DNA from: Chromobacterium haemolyticum DSM 19808
GTDB taxonomy: Bacteria; Pseudomonadota; Gammaproteobacteria; Burkholderiales; Chromobacteriaceae
DNA length: 64,000 bases
Direction of reading: 5' to 3'
NCBI RefSeq assembly: GCF_000711885.1
Contig: NZ_KL543995.1
Coordinates: forward strand, 58,010-122,009
Program-made: the position numbers and the translations under genes
In this document: positions 8,007 through 17,607 of the stretch, piece by piece
Layout: each line of letters starts with the position of its first letter
Position numbering within the stretch: the stretch's first letter is position 1
Notes under the pieces: model-generated
The model's input: only the letters and a program-made list of their open reading frames with translations
Told to the model about the DNA's origin: nothing
The model's database searches: none

Positions 8007-11000
8007 TTGCCGCATTTGGAAAAGCTATTCTCCGTTCTGTCCCATATCCATGTGGTCAAGGTCCTGAAACGGACCTGTGCGCTGTTGGGAATGGCCGTCG
8101 CCACCGCCTTGACGCTGCTGCTGGCGGCTTTTTGCGCGTTCACTTTTTGGTTATTGCCCAATCTGAACCAGTTTCGCCAGCCGCTGGAGCGTTATCTGAG
8201 TCAGTCGCTGGGACGGCCGGTGCAGGTGGCGGCCCTGTCCGGTGAGTGGCTGACCGTCGGTCCGCGCTTTGAACTGGGCGGTGTCACCATCGCCAATCCG
8301 CAGGACGGCAAGGCGCTGACCTTGCTCCAGGTATCGCTGGAACCGTCGTGGCGTTCACTGCTGGCGCTGGAGCCGCGCTTGTCCAGCGTGGTGGTCAAGG
8401 GGCCGGCGGTAGAACTGCTGCGTTCGCGGCAGGGCGTGATCTATCTCAACGGCTTCGACCTGAGTTCCGGCCCCGCGGGCAGCGGTCTTGGCAACTGGCT
8501 GCTGCGCCAGTCCAGCCTGGAGATCATCGATGCGCGGCTGAGCTGGCAGGATGAACTGCTGGGGCTGCCGAGGCTGGACCTGAGTCAGGGCCAGCTCAAA
8601 CTGAGCGCGGGTCTGTTCGGCCACGGACTGAAGCTTTCCGGCCAGCCGGCGGCGTCACTGGGCAAGGGTTTCGATTTGACCGCTGCCTGGCGCGGCGACG
8701 ACATCGCCGCCTGGCAGCAGTGGTCGGGCTCGATCAAAGTGGCGCTGGACGGCGCCCGGGCGGGTTCGTGGACGCGCTATTTGCAGCAGCTGGGCATGCT
8801 GCGCAGCGGAGAGGGCAGCGGCACGGTGGAAATGTCCTTCTCCGACGGCGCCATCGACGCCTTGAAAGCCAGCGTCAACGTCCACGACGCCGCCTACACG
8901 CCCCCGGATTCGCACGAACTGGTGTTGCCGCGTCTGCAAGGCGAGTTGCAACTGACGCGTCAGCTCAGCGGCAGCTATAAGGTCAAGGCCAGCCGGCTGA
9001 GCCTGGCCAGCGCCAGCGGGCTGGCTTTCGACAACTCCAATATCGACGGCGAGTGGCGCTACGGCGAGCAGGGCTTCGGACAACTGACGCTGGACAACGT
9101 CGACCTCAGCCATCTAACGCCCTTCATCCACGCGCTGGGCGCTGATCGCAACCCGCTGTTCGCGCGCTTTTCGCCCAGCGGCGCCTTGCGCGATCTGACC
9201 GTCAGCTGGAAAGGCGCGCTGGAAGCGCCCAGGGCCTTCAAACTCAAGTCCCGTTTTGAAAAGCTGGCCTGGCAGCCGTTTGACGAACTGCCCGGCGTGG
9301 CCGGGGTCAGCGGCGCGATCAGCTTTGATGAAAAGGGCGGCCGTTTGCAGTTGGATACCGGGAAGTCCCAGGTCAGCTATCCGTCGGTGTTCGTCTCGCC
9401 GCTGGCTTTCGACAAGCTGACCGCCGATGTGGGCTGGCAGCGGCAGGGGCAGGCGGTGGCTTTGGACTTCCGTCAGGTCGCCTTCTCCAACGCGGATCTA
9501 TCCGGCAGCCTGCAAGGCAGCTATCGGCATCAGGGAGGCGGCGCAGGCATCGCGGATCTGCGCGCCAGCATCGCCGGGGTGCCGGCGGCCAGGGTGGCGG
9601 AGTACCTGCCGCATGAAGTGGGCGAGCACACTTTGCGCTGGCTGCGCCAGGCCTTGCAAGGCGGGCAGCTGCGTCAGGCTACGATGAAGCTGCGCGGCGA
9701 TCTGGACCAGTTCCCTTTTGCGGGCGGCAAGGGCGGCGAGTTTCTGGTGGAGGCCGAGGTGGAACGGGCGCGCCTCAGTTACCAGCCCGGCTGGCCTCGC
9801 ATCGACGACATCGACGCCCAACTGCTGTTCCGCAACGAGCGGATGGAAGTGAACGCGCGCCGCGCCACGACGGTGGGCGTGCCGCTGAGCGGCGTCAAGG
9901 CGGTGATAAACAATCTGGGCGCCGACGTGCCGATGCTGGCGGTGGAGGGCCGCGCGGCCGACCGCCTGCAGCGCATGCTGGCCTTCACCACGCAAAGCCC
10001 GGTAGACGGCTGGCTGGACGGTTTTACCGGCCAGATCGAAGCCGGCGGGAATGCCAGCCTGGACCTGAAGCTGGCGATACCGCTGGCGGGCGAGCAGGGC
10101 GTGGGGGTGCGCGGCGATCTTCATTTCGCCGACAACGCCCTGCAATTCAAATCCTTGCCGATTCCGCCGCTGAGCAAGGCCCGCGGCCGGTTGACCTTCA
10201 CCGAGCGCGGCGTGGACAGCCCCGGCCTGCAGTTCAGCAGCTTCGGCGGCGCGTTCCAGTTGAAGGCCAGCACCGGAGCCGACAAGCGCATGCGTTTTGA
10301 ACTGGCAGGCCAGGCTGATTCTCGCCAAGTATTGAAGCAATATCTGCCAGCCCTGGCGGAGCAAGCGGCGGGCAAGTCCGGCTATCGCGCGCAGTTCGTC
10401 GTCAAGCAAGGTCTTGAGAGCCTGACGGTGGCCTCGGACCTGCAGGGCACCGCCTTCGACTTGCCGCCGCCCTTGGCCAAGGCCGCGGCGACGGCTTTGC
10501 CGCTGCAACTACAGTTGCGGCCGCAGCAGATGCGCGGCGCGCAGACCCTGCGGCTGGATTTCAGCCTGGACGGCATGCTAGGCGGACGCTTGCGTTTGAA
10601 CGAGCACGGCGACTTGCAGGCCGGCGCCTTGGGCGTGGGACGCGCGCCGGGCGAGCCGGCGGCGTCCGGGCTGACGGTGCGGGTGGCGCAGCCCAGGGTG
10701 GTGTTGGATGATTGGTTGAAACTGGCGGACGGCGCAGCGCAATCCAGCGGAGGCGGCGGGCCGGGAGCCTTGTCGGCTTTGCCTGCCTTGCAGCTGGAGT
10801 TGGAAACGCCGGAGTTGGTATTGCCGGGCCTGAGCCTGCACAAGGTCAATGCCCGGCTGGGCAACCGTGAATTGTCCAAGGCTTGGACCATACAGCTACG
10901 CTCTAACGAGATGAGCGGCGACGCCAGCTATCGGCCGGAAGGCAACGGTTTGTTGCAAGCCAATCTGAGCCGGCTGGCCTTGACGTTGCCGGCGGACAAG

Positions 11001-11891
11001 AAGGAGGGCGCGACCGAGGCCAAGTCCGGCGGCGAGACCTCAATGCTGAACCGCAGGCTGCCAGAGATGAAGGTACGCGTTGGCGAATTGGTGTTGCAGG
11101 GGCGCTCGGTGGGGCGGCTGGAACTGGAAGCGCGTCGCGACGGCAGCGTCTGGCAGATGGCGCCGTTGCGGCTGACGACCAACGACGGCACGCTGAAAGC
11201 CACGGTGCGTTCGGATGCGCGCGGCGCCGGCAATGTCGACGCCCGTTTTGAATTGAATGTCAGCGACGCCGGCAAGCTGCTGGCGCGGCTGGGCCAGGGC
11301 GAGATTTTCCGCAACGGCCAAGGCTCGCTCAGCGGCCGCTTGAATTGGCCCGGGGGCTTGGGCGATCTGGATTTGGCCAAGGTGTCCGGCGAATTGGCGC
11401 TAGACTTCAAGGATGGGCGCTTCGCCAAAGTGGACCCGGGTGTGGTCAAGCTGTTGGGCGCGCTCAGTTTGCAATCGCTGCCGCGTCGCATCCGTTTGGA
11501 CTTCACCGATGTGTTCAGCGACGGTTTCGCCTTTGATAGCCTGAAAGGCGAGGCGCAGGCGCGGAACGGCCTGTTCACGTCTCCCAAGGTGGAAATGAAG
11601 GGGCCGGGCGCCGACGTGGCGATTTCCGGAGAGCTGGATCTGGGCAAGGAAACCCAGACGCTGAAAGTTCATGTGATGCCGCGCTTGGCGGAAAGCGTGG
11701 CGTTGGCGGCGGGCGCGGCCTTGCTCAATCCGGTGGTGGGCATCGCCACGCTGGCGGCGCAGAAAGTGCTGCGCGATCCGGTGGGACGCATCTTGTCGGT
11801 GGATTACGAAGTGAGCGGTTCGCTGCGGGATCCTAAAGTGGTGCGCACGGCGATCGGTCCGATACATCAGAACAAAGGGGGAAAACCATGA
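8007..11891 (+). CDS. yhdP: YhdP-family AsmA-like protein
   Basis: A 1294-residue envelope protein of the YhdP/AsmA family, whose members bridge the periplasm and support phospholipid transport to the outer membrane. There is one membrane anchor near residues 24-50 (GMAVATALTLLLAAFCAFTF), a long beta-rich periplasmic body, and a C-terminal AsmA-like domain (DFKDGRFAKVDPGVVKLLG then LDFTDVFSDGFAFDSL). The exact start is uncertain: TTG at 8007, TTG at 8016 or GTG at 8052 are all in frame and none has a strong ribosome binding site. The stop overlaps the next gene (ATGA), and yhdP, nit and tldD form one transcript. Confidence 0.9.
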   Translation: MPHLEKLFSVLSHIHVVKVLKRTCALLGMAVATALTLLLAAFCAFTFWLLPNLNQFRQPLERYLSQSLGRPVQVAALSGEWLTVGPRFELGGVTIANPQDGKALTLLQVSLEPSWRSLLALEPRLSSVVVKGPAVELLRSRQGVIYLNGFDLSSGPAGSGLGNWLLRQSSLEIIDARLSWQDELLGLPRLDLSQGQLKLSAGLFGHGLKLSGQPAASLGKGFDLTAAWRGDDIAAWQQWSGSIKVALDGARAGSWTRYLQQLGMLRSGEGSGTVEMSFSDGAIDALKASVNVHDAAYTPPDSHELVLPRLQGELQLTRQLSGSYKVKASRLSLASASGLAFDNSNIDGEWRYGEQGFGQLTLDNVDLSHLTPFIHALGADRNPLFARFSPSGALRDLTVSWKGALEAPRAFKLKSRFEKLAWQPFDELPGVAGVSGAISFDEKGGRLQLDTGKSQVSYPSVFVSPLAFDKLTADVGWQRQGQAVALDFRQVAFSNADLSGSLQGSYRHQGGGAGIADLRASIAGVPAARVAEYLPHEVGEHTLRWLRQALQGGQLRQATMKLRGDLDQFPFAGGKGGEFLVEAEVERARLSYQPGWPRIDDIDAQLLFRNERMEVNARRATTVGVPLSGVKAVINNLGADVPMLAVEGRAADRLQRMLAFTTQSPVDGWLDGFTGQIEAGGNASLDLKLAIPLAGEQGVGVRGDLHFADNALQFKSLPIPPLSKARGRLTFTERGVDSPGLQFSSFGGAFQLKASTGADKRMRFELAGQADSRQVLKQYLPALAEQAAGKSGYRAQFVVKQGLESLTVASDLQGTAFDLPPPLAKAAATALPLQLQLRPQQMRGAQTLRLDFSLDGMLGGRLRLNEHGDLQAGALGVGRAPGEPAASGLTVRVAQPRVVLDDWLKLADGAAQSSGGGGPGALSALPALQLELETPELVLPGLSLHKVNARLGNRELSKAWTIQLRSNEMSGDASYRPEGNGLLQANLSRLALTLPADKKEGATEAKSGGETSMLNRRLPEMKVRVGELVLQGRSVGRLELEARRDGSVWQMAPLRLTTNDGTLKATVRSDARGAGNVDARFELNVSDAGKLLARLGQGEIFRNGQGSLSGRLNWPGGLGDLDLAKVSGELALDFKDGRFAKVDPGVVKLLGALSLQSLPRRIRLDFTDVFSDGFAFDSLKGEAQARNGLFTSPKVEMKGPGADVAISGELDLGKETQTLKVHVMPRLAESVALAAGAALLNPVVGIATLAAQKVLRDPVGRILSVDYEVSGSLRDPKVVRTAIGPIHQNKGGKP

Positions 11892-12697
11892 AGCAAAAAT
11901 TCCTGGCGGCGGCGGTGCAGATGGTGTCCGGCTCCGACGTGACGGCCAATTTGCAGCGCGCCGCGGATTGGGTCGCGGAAGCCGCCGCCAAAGGCGCGCG
12001 GCTGGTGGTCTTGCCCGAGTACTTTTGCCTGATGGGAAAACAGGAAACCGACAAGGTGGCTGTGTGCGAGGCCTACGGCGACGGCCCCATCCAGCGGGCG
12101 CTGGCGCGGATGGCGAGCGAGAACGGCGTGTGGCTGGCGGCCGGCACCGTGCCCTTGCGCAGCCCGGAGCCGCAGAGGGTGCTGAACACCACCTTGCTGT
12201 TCGACCCGAATGGCGAGGTACGGGCCCGCTACGACAAGATCCACCTGTTCGGCTTTTCCGGCCTGGGAGAGACGTATTGCGAATCCAATACCATCCGGCC
12301 GGGCGAGCAGCCGGTGAAGGCGGACCTCGGCTTTGCCGAGATGGCCTTCGGTATCTGCTACGATCTGCGTTTCCCCGAGCTGTTCCGCCAGCTGTCGCCC
12401 TATGATCTGATGATTCTGCCGGCGGCCTTCACCGCCACCACCGGCGAGGCGCATTGGGAGCCGCTGCTGCGCGCGCGCGCGATCGAGAACCAGAGCTATG
12501 TGCTGGCCTCCGCGCAGGGCGGAGAACACGACAACGGCCGCAAGACCCACGGCCATTCGATGATTATCGATCCGTGGGGGCGCGTGCTGGCGGAAATAGA
12601 CAAGGGCGAGGGCGTGATCCTCGCCGAAATAGACCCGACATTGATCCAGTCGGTGCGCACCCGCCTGCCGGCGCTGGCGCACCGCGTACTCGCGTGA
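11888..12697 (+). CDS. Nit-type carbon-nitrogen hydrolase (deaminated glutathione amidase-like)
   Basis: A nitrilase-superfamily amidohydrolase of 269 residues with the Glu-Lys-Cys triad E44 (LPEYF), K117 (RYDKIHLF) and C157 ([12 protein letters not shown]). The sequence around K117 ([20 protein letters not shown]) resembles the Nit1/YbeM group that repairs deaminated glutathione; substrate assignment is by family resemblance only. The ATG overlaps the yhdP stop by 4 nt, and tldD follows after 14 nt, so all three are co-translated or co-transcribed. Cytoplasmic, with no signal peptide. Confidence 0.9.
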   Translation: MKQKFLAAAVQMVSGSDVTANLQRAADWVAEAAAKGARLVVLPEYFCLMGKQETDKVAVCEAYGDGPIQRALARMASENGVWLAAGTVPLRSPEPQRVLNTTLLFDPNGEVRARYDKIHLFGFSGLGETYCESNTIRPGEQPVKADLGFAEMAFGICYDLRFPELFRQLSPYDLMILPAAFTATTGEAHWEPLLRARAIENQSYVLASAQGGEHDNGRKTHGHSMIIDPWGRVLAEIDKGEGVILAEIDPTLIQSVRTRLPALAHRVLA

Positions 12698-12711
12698 AAG
12701 AACCCGACATT

Positions 12712-14154
12712 ATGCAAGATGCTTTCTCCGCGGCAGACAGCCTGCTGCTCAAGCCTTACGGCCTGGACGAGGCGGCTTTGGAGGCCACGCTGGCGCGCAT
12801 GCGCCACCACGCCATCGATTACGCCGACCTCTATTTTCAATACACCCGCAGCGAGGCCTGGAGCCTGGAAGAGGGTATCGTCAAGTCCGGCAGTTTCAGC
12901 ATTGATCAAGGCGTGGGCGTGCGCGCCGTGGCTGGCGACAAGACCGCCTTCGCGTATTCCGACGCCATCAGCCTGGAAGCGCTGAGCCGTTCCGCCGACG
13001 CGGTGCGCGCCATCGGCCAGGCGGGCGGCGACGGTTCCGCCGGACGGCAAACGCTGCGAGCGCCTAAACCGCTGTATCCGGCGCTGGACCCTTGTCACAG
13101 TCTGGAGGCGGCGGCCAAGGTGGCCTTGCTGGAAAAGGTGGAACGGATGGCCCGGGCGCTGGACCCGCGGGTGATCCAGGTGATGGCCGGCATGGCCAGC
13201 GAATACGATGTGGTTTACGTGGCGCGCCACGACGGCGTGCGCGCGGCTGATGTGAGGCCGCTGGTGCGGGTGTCGGTGATGGTGATCGCCGAGCAAAACG
13301 GCCGCCGCGAGCAGGGCTCCAGCGGCGGCGGCGGTCGCTTCGACCTGGCCTACTTCGACGACGAGGTGTTGGAGCGCTACGCGCGCCAGGCGGTGCATCA
13401 GGCCTTGACCAACCTGGACTCGCGTCCGGCGCCGGCGGGGCAGATGACCGTGGTGTTGGGCCCGGGCTGGCCCGGCGTGCTGTTGCACGAGGCGATAGGC
13501 CATGGTCTGGAAGGCGACTTCAACCGCAAGGGCACTTCCGCCTTCTCCGGCAAGATCGGCCAGCGTGTGGCGGCGCCGGGCGTCACGGTGGTCGATGACG
13601 GGGTCATGGAGGAGCGCCGCGGCTCGCTGGCGATAGACGACGAGGGCAATCCCACCCAGCGCACCGTGCTGATAGAGGACGGCGTGCTTAAGGGCTATAT
13701 GCAGGACGCGATGAATTCGCGGCTGATGCAGGTGGGCGCCACCGGCAATGGCCGCCGCGAGTCCTACGCCCATATTCCGATGCCGCGGATGACCAACACC
13801 TATATGTTGGCCGGCCAGCACGATCCGCAGGAAATCATCGCCTCGGTCAAGGATGGCCTGTACGCGGTCAACTTTGGCGGCGGTCAGGTGGACATCACCA
13901 GCGGCAAGTTCGTGTTCTCGGCGTCGGAAGCCTGGCGCATCGAAAACGGCAAGCTTAGCTACCCGGTCAAGGGCGCTACCCTGATAGGCAACGGTCCCGA
14001 CGTGCTCAACTACGTCAGCATGATAGGCAGCGATCTGCAGCTGGATCAGGGCGTGGGCGTTTGCGGCAAGGAAGGGCAGAGCGTGCCGGTGGGCGTGGGC
14101 CAGCCCACGCTGCGCATAGACGGCGGGCTGACCGTGGGCGGCACCGGCGGCTAA
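12712..14154 (+). CDS. tldD: Metalloprotease TldD
   Basis: TldD pairs with TldE/PmbA to form a cytoplasmic metalloprotease that degrades unfolded peptides and matures some modified peptides. The 480-residue product (E. coli 481) carries the zinc-site HExxxH motif at 259-264 ([14 protein letters not shown]), a conserved [11 protein letters not shown] segment, and the Gly-rich C-terminus typical of TldD. The start [10 protein letters not shown] follows the nit gene by 14 nt; a longer in-frame extension only overlaps nit out of frame. No TldE partner is in the window. A terminator follows directly. Confidence 0.95.
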   Translation: MQDAFSAADSLLLKPYGLDEAALEATLARMRHHAIDYADLYFQYTRSEAWSLEEGIVKSGSFSIDQGVGVRAVAGDKTAFAYSDAISLEALSRSADAVRAIGQAGGDGSAGRQTLRAPKPLYPALDPCHSLEAAAKVALLEKVERMARALDPRVIQVMAGMASEYDVVYVARHDGVRAADVRPLVRVSVMVIAEQNGRREQGSSGGGGRFDLAYFDDEVLERYARQAVHQALTNLDSRPAPAGQMTVVLGPGWPGVLLHEAIGHGLEGDFNRKGTSAFSGKIGQRVAAPGVTVVDDGVMEERRGSLAIDDEGNPTQRTVLIEDGVLKGYMQDAMNSRLMQVGATGNGRRESYAHIPMPRMTNTYMLAGQHDPQEIIASVKDGLYAVNFGGGQVDITSGKFVFSASEAWRIENGKLSYPVKGATLIGNGPDVLNYVSMIGSDLQLDQGVGVCGKEGQSVPVGVGQPTLRIDGGLTVGGTGG

Positions 14155-14181
14155 GAACCTGCGTAAACAGCTTCTTTGAGA

Positions 14182-14212
14182 AAGGCGAAGCGCTGGAGCT
14201 TCGCCTTTTTTT
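14182..14212 (+). terminator. Intrinsic terminator of the yhdP-nit-tldD transcript
   Basis: A perfect 10-bp stem AAGGCGAAGC/GCTTCGCCTT with a 6-nt loop, running into TTTTTTT. The tldD stop codon itself is followed by AAGAACCTG, which matches the terminal bases of repeat family 1, but no more of the element is recognisable. Confidence 0.9.
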
Positions 14213-14336
14213 ACGCCTATTTTCAAATTGAACAAGCAGATCATACAAATATAGAGCCAATTATCAAATCCCATGGCCGGCGACACAATGTGCTGGTCCG
14301 GTGTCGCTGTGTTGGCGACGCCGCAATCGGGAGACG

Positions 14337-14864
14337 ATGATGAAAGCTTTGACCTTGGCGCTGGGCTTCGGCCTGGCCTTGTCCGCGGCCTTCGCCGGCG
14401 CGGCGGAAAACCTGCCGCAGCCCGCGAGAGTGTGGGCTGACCGCCCGGCCGGCAGCGCGGCGGCGATGAAACTGGCCGCGCTGCGCTACGCTGCGTTCTG
14501 GAACAGCGGCGATCCGCGCTACGCCGAGCTGGCGTTGGACCCCGACTTTGTCGACCGCACCTTGCCCGCTGGCCGCCAGCAGGGCGTGGCCGGCCCCTTG
14601 CAGGCTTCGCGCCAGTTCCGCGCCGCGGTGCCGGATTTGAAGGTGGACGTTACCGATATGGTGCTGGCCGGCGACCGCGTCGCGTTGCGCCTGCATTTCC
14701 AGGGCCATTTCAGCGGCCGCTTCGGCGACGTGCAAGGCCAGGGCCAGCCGGTGGAATTCCAGGCTTTCGACCTCTACCGGGTCAAGAACGGCCGCATCGC
14801 CGAGAACTGGCACCTGGAAGACAATCTGACCCTGATGCAGCAATTGGGCGTGGTGAAGCCATGA
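14337..14864 (+). CDS. Secreted SnoaL/NTF2-like protein
   Basis: A 175-residue protein with an N-terminal signal peptide (MMKALTLALGFGLALSAAFA, cleavage probably near AGA-AEN) followed by one SnoaL-like alpha+beta barrel. Recognisable features are RYAAFWNSGDPRYAELALDP, the RTLPAGRQQG turn, and the closing FDLYRVKNGRIAENWHLED strand pair that marks ester-cyclase-like SnoaL proteins. The start is the first of two adjacent ATGs behind GGGAGACG. The stop overlaps the next gene (ATGA), so it is coupled to the SDR gene. Substrate unknown; periplasmic location is inferred from the signal peptide. Confidence 0.85.
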   Translation: MMKALTLALGFGLALSAAFAGAAENLPQPARVWADRPAGSAAAMKLAALRYAAFWNSGDPRYAELALDPDFVDRTLPAGRQQGVAGPLQASRQFRAAVPDLKVDVTDMVLAGDRVALRLHFQGHFSGRFGDVQGQGQPVEFQAFDLYRVKNGRIAENWHLEDNLTLMQQLGVVKP

Positions 14865-15568
14865 ACGCGGCGGCCTTTTCTTTCCACGGCCAGACCGTGG
14901 CGGTGCTGGGCGGCGGCTCCGGCATCGGCCGGGCGGTGGCGGACGCGGCCGTTGCGGCCGGCGCTCGGGTCTATGTGCTGGGGCGTACCGTCCAATCCGA
15001 GGAGGACCGCGAGGGGATTCAGGCGGACATGACCGACAGTCTGACATTGGCCCGGGCCTTCGCAGACATCGGCCGCATCGATCACTTGGTGCTGACCGCC
15101 GGCGCGCGGGTTGGCGCGCCGGCGCTGGCCGAGCTGAGCGAGGTAGCGTTGCGGCAGACTTTCGACGTCAAGCTGTTCGGCAGCCTGCTGGCGGTGCGCG
15201 AAGCCTTGCCTTATCTGACGGAGCGGGCGTCGGTGACCTTCACCTCCGGCTTGTTGGCGCGCAAGTATTCCAGCGGCGGCTTGCTGAAGAGCACGGTCAA
15301 CGCCGCGCTGGAGGCGGCGGCCAAGAATCTGGCCAAGGAACTGGCGCCGCGCCGCGTCAACGTGGTCAGCCCCGGCGTGGTGGACACCGAGTTGTGGGGC
15401 GAAGCCGGCTCGGCCGCGCGCCAGGCGACGCTGGCGCGCATCGGGCAGGGCCTGCCCGTCGGCCGCGTCGGCCAGCCGCCGGAACTGGCGCAAGCCTATC
15501 TGTTGGCGATGACCAATGGTTTCATCTCCGGCTCGGTGCTGGACGTGGAGGGCGGGGCCTTGTTGTAG
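14861..15568 (+). CDS. Divergent short-chain dehydrogenase/reductase
   Basis: A 235-residue Rossmann protein with the SDR nucleotide motif GGGSGIGR (residues 18-25), the LTAG segment, and VVSPGVVDTELWG. The usual YxxxK catalytic pair is not there. The helix that normally carries it reads SGGLLKSTVNAALE, so Tyr is replaced by Gly when the Lys is aligned, and a Tyr lies three residues further upstream instead. A subgroup of SDRs with this same layout is known to me from sequence. NAD(P) binding looks intact; activity as a standard reductase is doubtful. Its start overlaps the SnoaL-like gene by 4 nt. Confidence 0.85.
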   Translation: MNAAAFSFHGQTVAVLGGGSGIGRAVADAAVAAGARVYVLGRTVQSEEDREGIQADMTDSLTLARAFADIGRIDHLVLTAGARVGAPALAELSEVALRQTFDVKLFGSLLAVREALPYLTERASVTFTSGLLARKYSSGGLLKSTVNAALEAAAKNLAKELAPRRVNVVSPGVVDTELWGEAGSAARQATLARIGQGLPVGRVGQPPELAQAYLLAMTNGFISGSVLDVEGGALL

Positions 15569-15598
15569 GCCGCGCCGAAGAGAACAAGAGGACTTGAG

Positions 15599-16570
15599 AT
15601 GTCCGATACCCTACCCATCAATCGTCGCCAGTTCCTGGCCGGCGCGGCCGCGGGCGGCACCGCGCTGATGCTGGCGCACGGCGCGGCGCTGGCGGCGACT
15701 GGAGCAAGCAAGATGACGGCAAACACAGCAAGCGGCGGCGCCTTCTGGCCGAACGGCGCGCGCCTGGCGATTTCGATTTCCATGCAGTTCGAGGCCGGCG
15801 CGCAGCCGGAGCGCGGCGCCAGCGGGCCGTTTCCACCGCTGGACCCCAAGTACGCGGACTTGCCGATGCAAAGCTGGTACGACTACGGCGTCAAGGAGGG
15901 CATTCCGCGGTTGTTGGACCTGTGGGATCGCACCGGCGTGAAGGTGACTTCGCACATGGTGGGGCAGGCGGTGGATCGCAGCCCGCAGCTGGCGCGCGAG
16001 ATCGTGGCGCGAGGCCATGAAGCGGCGGCGCACGGCCAGACCTGGGAACCGCAGTACTCGATGACGCCGGAGCAGGAAGAGGCGGCCTATCGCGCCAATA
16101 TCGCCAGCATAGAGCGCGCCACCGGCGCGCGTCCGGTGGGCTTCAACGCCTTCTGGCTGCGCGGCACGCCCAATACCCTGGGCATTCTGCAGCAACTGGG
16201 CTTTCTCTATCACATCGACAACGTCAGCCGAGACGAGCCGTTCACGGTGCCGGTCAAGGGCAAGCCCTTCGTGGTGGTGCCTTATACCTTGCGCAACAAC
16301 GACATCGTGCGTTTTGATTCGCCGGCTTTGAGCAACGAGGCTTACCTGTCCGATTTGAAGGCTGAGTTTGACGTGCTGTATGCAGAGGCCGGTTCGCGGC
16401 GGCGGATGATGTCGATCAGCACCCACGACCGCATTTCCGGCTCGCCGGCGCGGGTCAAGGCCTTGGAGCAATTCATCCGCTACGCGCAGAGCCATGCCGG
16501 CGTCGCCTTCATGCGCAAGGACGAGATCGCGCGCTTCGCGCTGCAGGCGGACAAGGTGCCGGCGGACTGA
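15599..16570 (+). CDS. Tat-exported NodB-fold (polysaccharide deacetylase/PuuE-like) hydrolase
   Basis: The 323-residue protein begins with a twin-arginine signal (NRRQFLAGAAAGGTALMLAHG, RR at residues 9-10), so it is probably exported folded. The mature part is a NodB-type TIM barrel: ISMQFEAGAQPERG stands where classical deacetylases have TFDD, and GHEAAAHGQTW supplies the HxxxxH pair. The missing first Asp resembles the PuuE allantoinase / imide hydrolase branch more than chitin or peptidoglycan deacetylases. It follows the SDR gene by 30 nt with AAGAGGACTTGAG as ribosome binding site, as the third gene of the operon. Substrate cannot be read from the sequence. Confidence 0.85.
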   Translation: MSDTLPINRRQFLAGAAAGGTALMLAHGAALAATGASKMTANTASGGAFWPNGARLAISISMQFEAGAQPERGASGPFPPLDPKYADLPMQSWYDYGVKEGIPRLLDLWDRTGVKVTSHMVGQAVDRSPQLAREIVARGHEAAAHGQTWEPQYSMTPEQEEAAYRANIASIERATGARPVGFNAFWLRGTPNTLGILQQLGFLYHIDNVSRDEPFTVPVKGKPFVVVPYTLRNNDIVRFDSPALSNEAYLSDLKAEFDVLYAEAGSRRRMMSISTHDRISGSPARVKALEQFIRYAQSHAGVAFMRKDEIARFALQADKVPAD

Positions 16571-16595
16571 GCCGCCGAACCATGAGACGCACCCT

Positions 16596-16635
16596 AAAAC
16601 CGCGGAACGGCCATTGGCCGCGCCGCGGTTTTTTT
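16596..16635 (+). terminator. Intrinsic terminator
   Basis: AAAACCGCGG pairs with CCGCGGTTTT around an inner GGCC/GGCC hairpin and continues into T residues. It closes the SnoaL-SDR-hydrolase operon and abuts the convergent LysR gene. Confidence 0.88.
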
Positions 16636-17566
16636 ACAATTGGGAGCCGGCCTCCGGCAGCAGGGCGGTAGCCGGCAGCGCCGACAGCCGCTCGCGCAGG
16701 AAGTCGATCAGCCGGCGGATGCGCAGCGGTTGGCCGCGCTGGACGGGGTAAAGCAGGTGCAGCGGCGCGCTGTCGGTGAAGTACTCGTCCAGCACCGTGA
16801 GCAGGCGGCCTTGGCGCAGATCGTCGGCGATGTCCAGCAGCGATTTGTAGGCGAAGCCCTGGCCTTGCAGCGCCCAGCGGCGGATCACCTCGCCGTCGTT
16901 GCTCTGCTGCGCGCGTTCCAGCCGCAGCGCGCGGCGCTGTCCGTGCTCGCGGTAAGGCCATTCATGCATCGGCCCGTCGCCGGTGACCAGGGTCAGCGTC
17001 GGCAGTTCGGCCAGCTGCCGCGGATGGCGGGGCGTGCCGGTGCGCGCGAGCAGCGCCGGCGCGGCGCAGACCACGCGGCGGCTGGCGGCCAGTTCGCGCG
17101 CGATCAGGCTGCTGTCCGCCGGCTGGCCGTAGCGGATGGCGATGTCGATGTCTTCGCCGATCAAATCGGCCGGGGTGTCGTCCAGTTGCAAGGCGAAATG
17201 CACCGCCGGATGCAGGCGGCGGAATTCGTCCAGGCAGTCCAGCAAGGCGTGTCGGCCCAGATCCGACGGCGCTGACAGCCGGATCAGGCCGCTGAGTTCG
17301 CTTTGTTCCCGCTGCAGCCTGTCCTGGCCTTGCTGCAGGGTGTCCAGCGCGCGCTGGCAGTGGTCGCGGAAGATTTCTCCTGCCTCGGTCAGCCGCAGTT
17401 GGCGAGTGGTGCGTTGGAACAAGCGGCTGCCCAGCGCCGCTTCCAGCCGCTGGATGCAGGCGCTGGCGGCGGCGGGGGATAGGCCCTGCTTGCGGCCGGC
17501 GGCGGAGAAACTGCCCAGTTGGGCGGCGTCAAGGAAGAGGCGTAGGTCGTTGAGTCTATCAAGCAT
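16634..17566 (-). CDS. LysR-family transcriptional regulator
   Basis: A 310-residue LTTR with the winged helix-turn-helix at the N-terminus (LRLFLDAAQLGSFSAAGRKQ, LSPAAASACIQRLE, LFQRTTRQLRLTEAG; residues 8-70) and a periplasmic-binding-like effector domain (IAIRYGQPADSSLIARELA). It resembles the CrgA/AaeR-like subgroup by the FQRTTRQLRLTEAG segment. It lies 41 nt downstream of the aminopeptidase gene on the same strand and convergent to the hydrolase operon, so no divergent target is obvious. Confidence 0.92.
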   Translation of the reverse strand: MLDRLNDLRLFLDAAQLGSFSAAGRKQGLSPAAASACIQRLEAALGSRLFQRTTRQLRLTEAGEIFRDHCQRALDTLQQGQDRLQREQSELSGLIRLSAPSDLGRHALLDCLDEFRRLHPAVHFALQLDDTPADLIGEDIDIAIRYGQPADSSLIARELAASRRVVCAAPALLARTGTPRHPRQLAELPTLTLVTGDGPMHEWPYREHGQRRALRLERAQQSNDGEVIRRWALQGQGFAYKSLLDIADDLRQGRLLTVLDEYFTDSAPLHLLYPVQRGQPLRIRRLIDFLRERLSALPATALLPEAGSQL

Positions 17567-17607
17567 GTGAATGGCCCAGGCGCGGGAGCGCCCGGGCAGC
17601 GAGGGGT

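Noticed and set aside
12496-14286. A 596-codon minus-strand open frame opposite tldD
   Set aside because: It lies antisense to a clear tldD gene, has a His/Gln/Arg/Ala-rich composition typical of GC-rich antisense frames, and no homology-like motifs.
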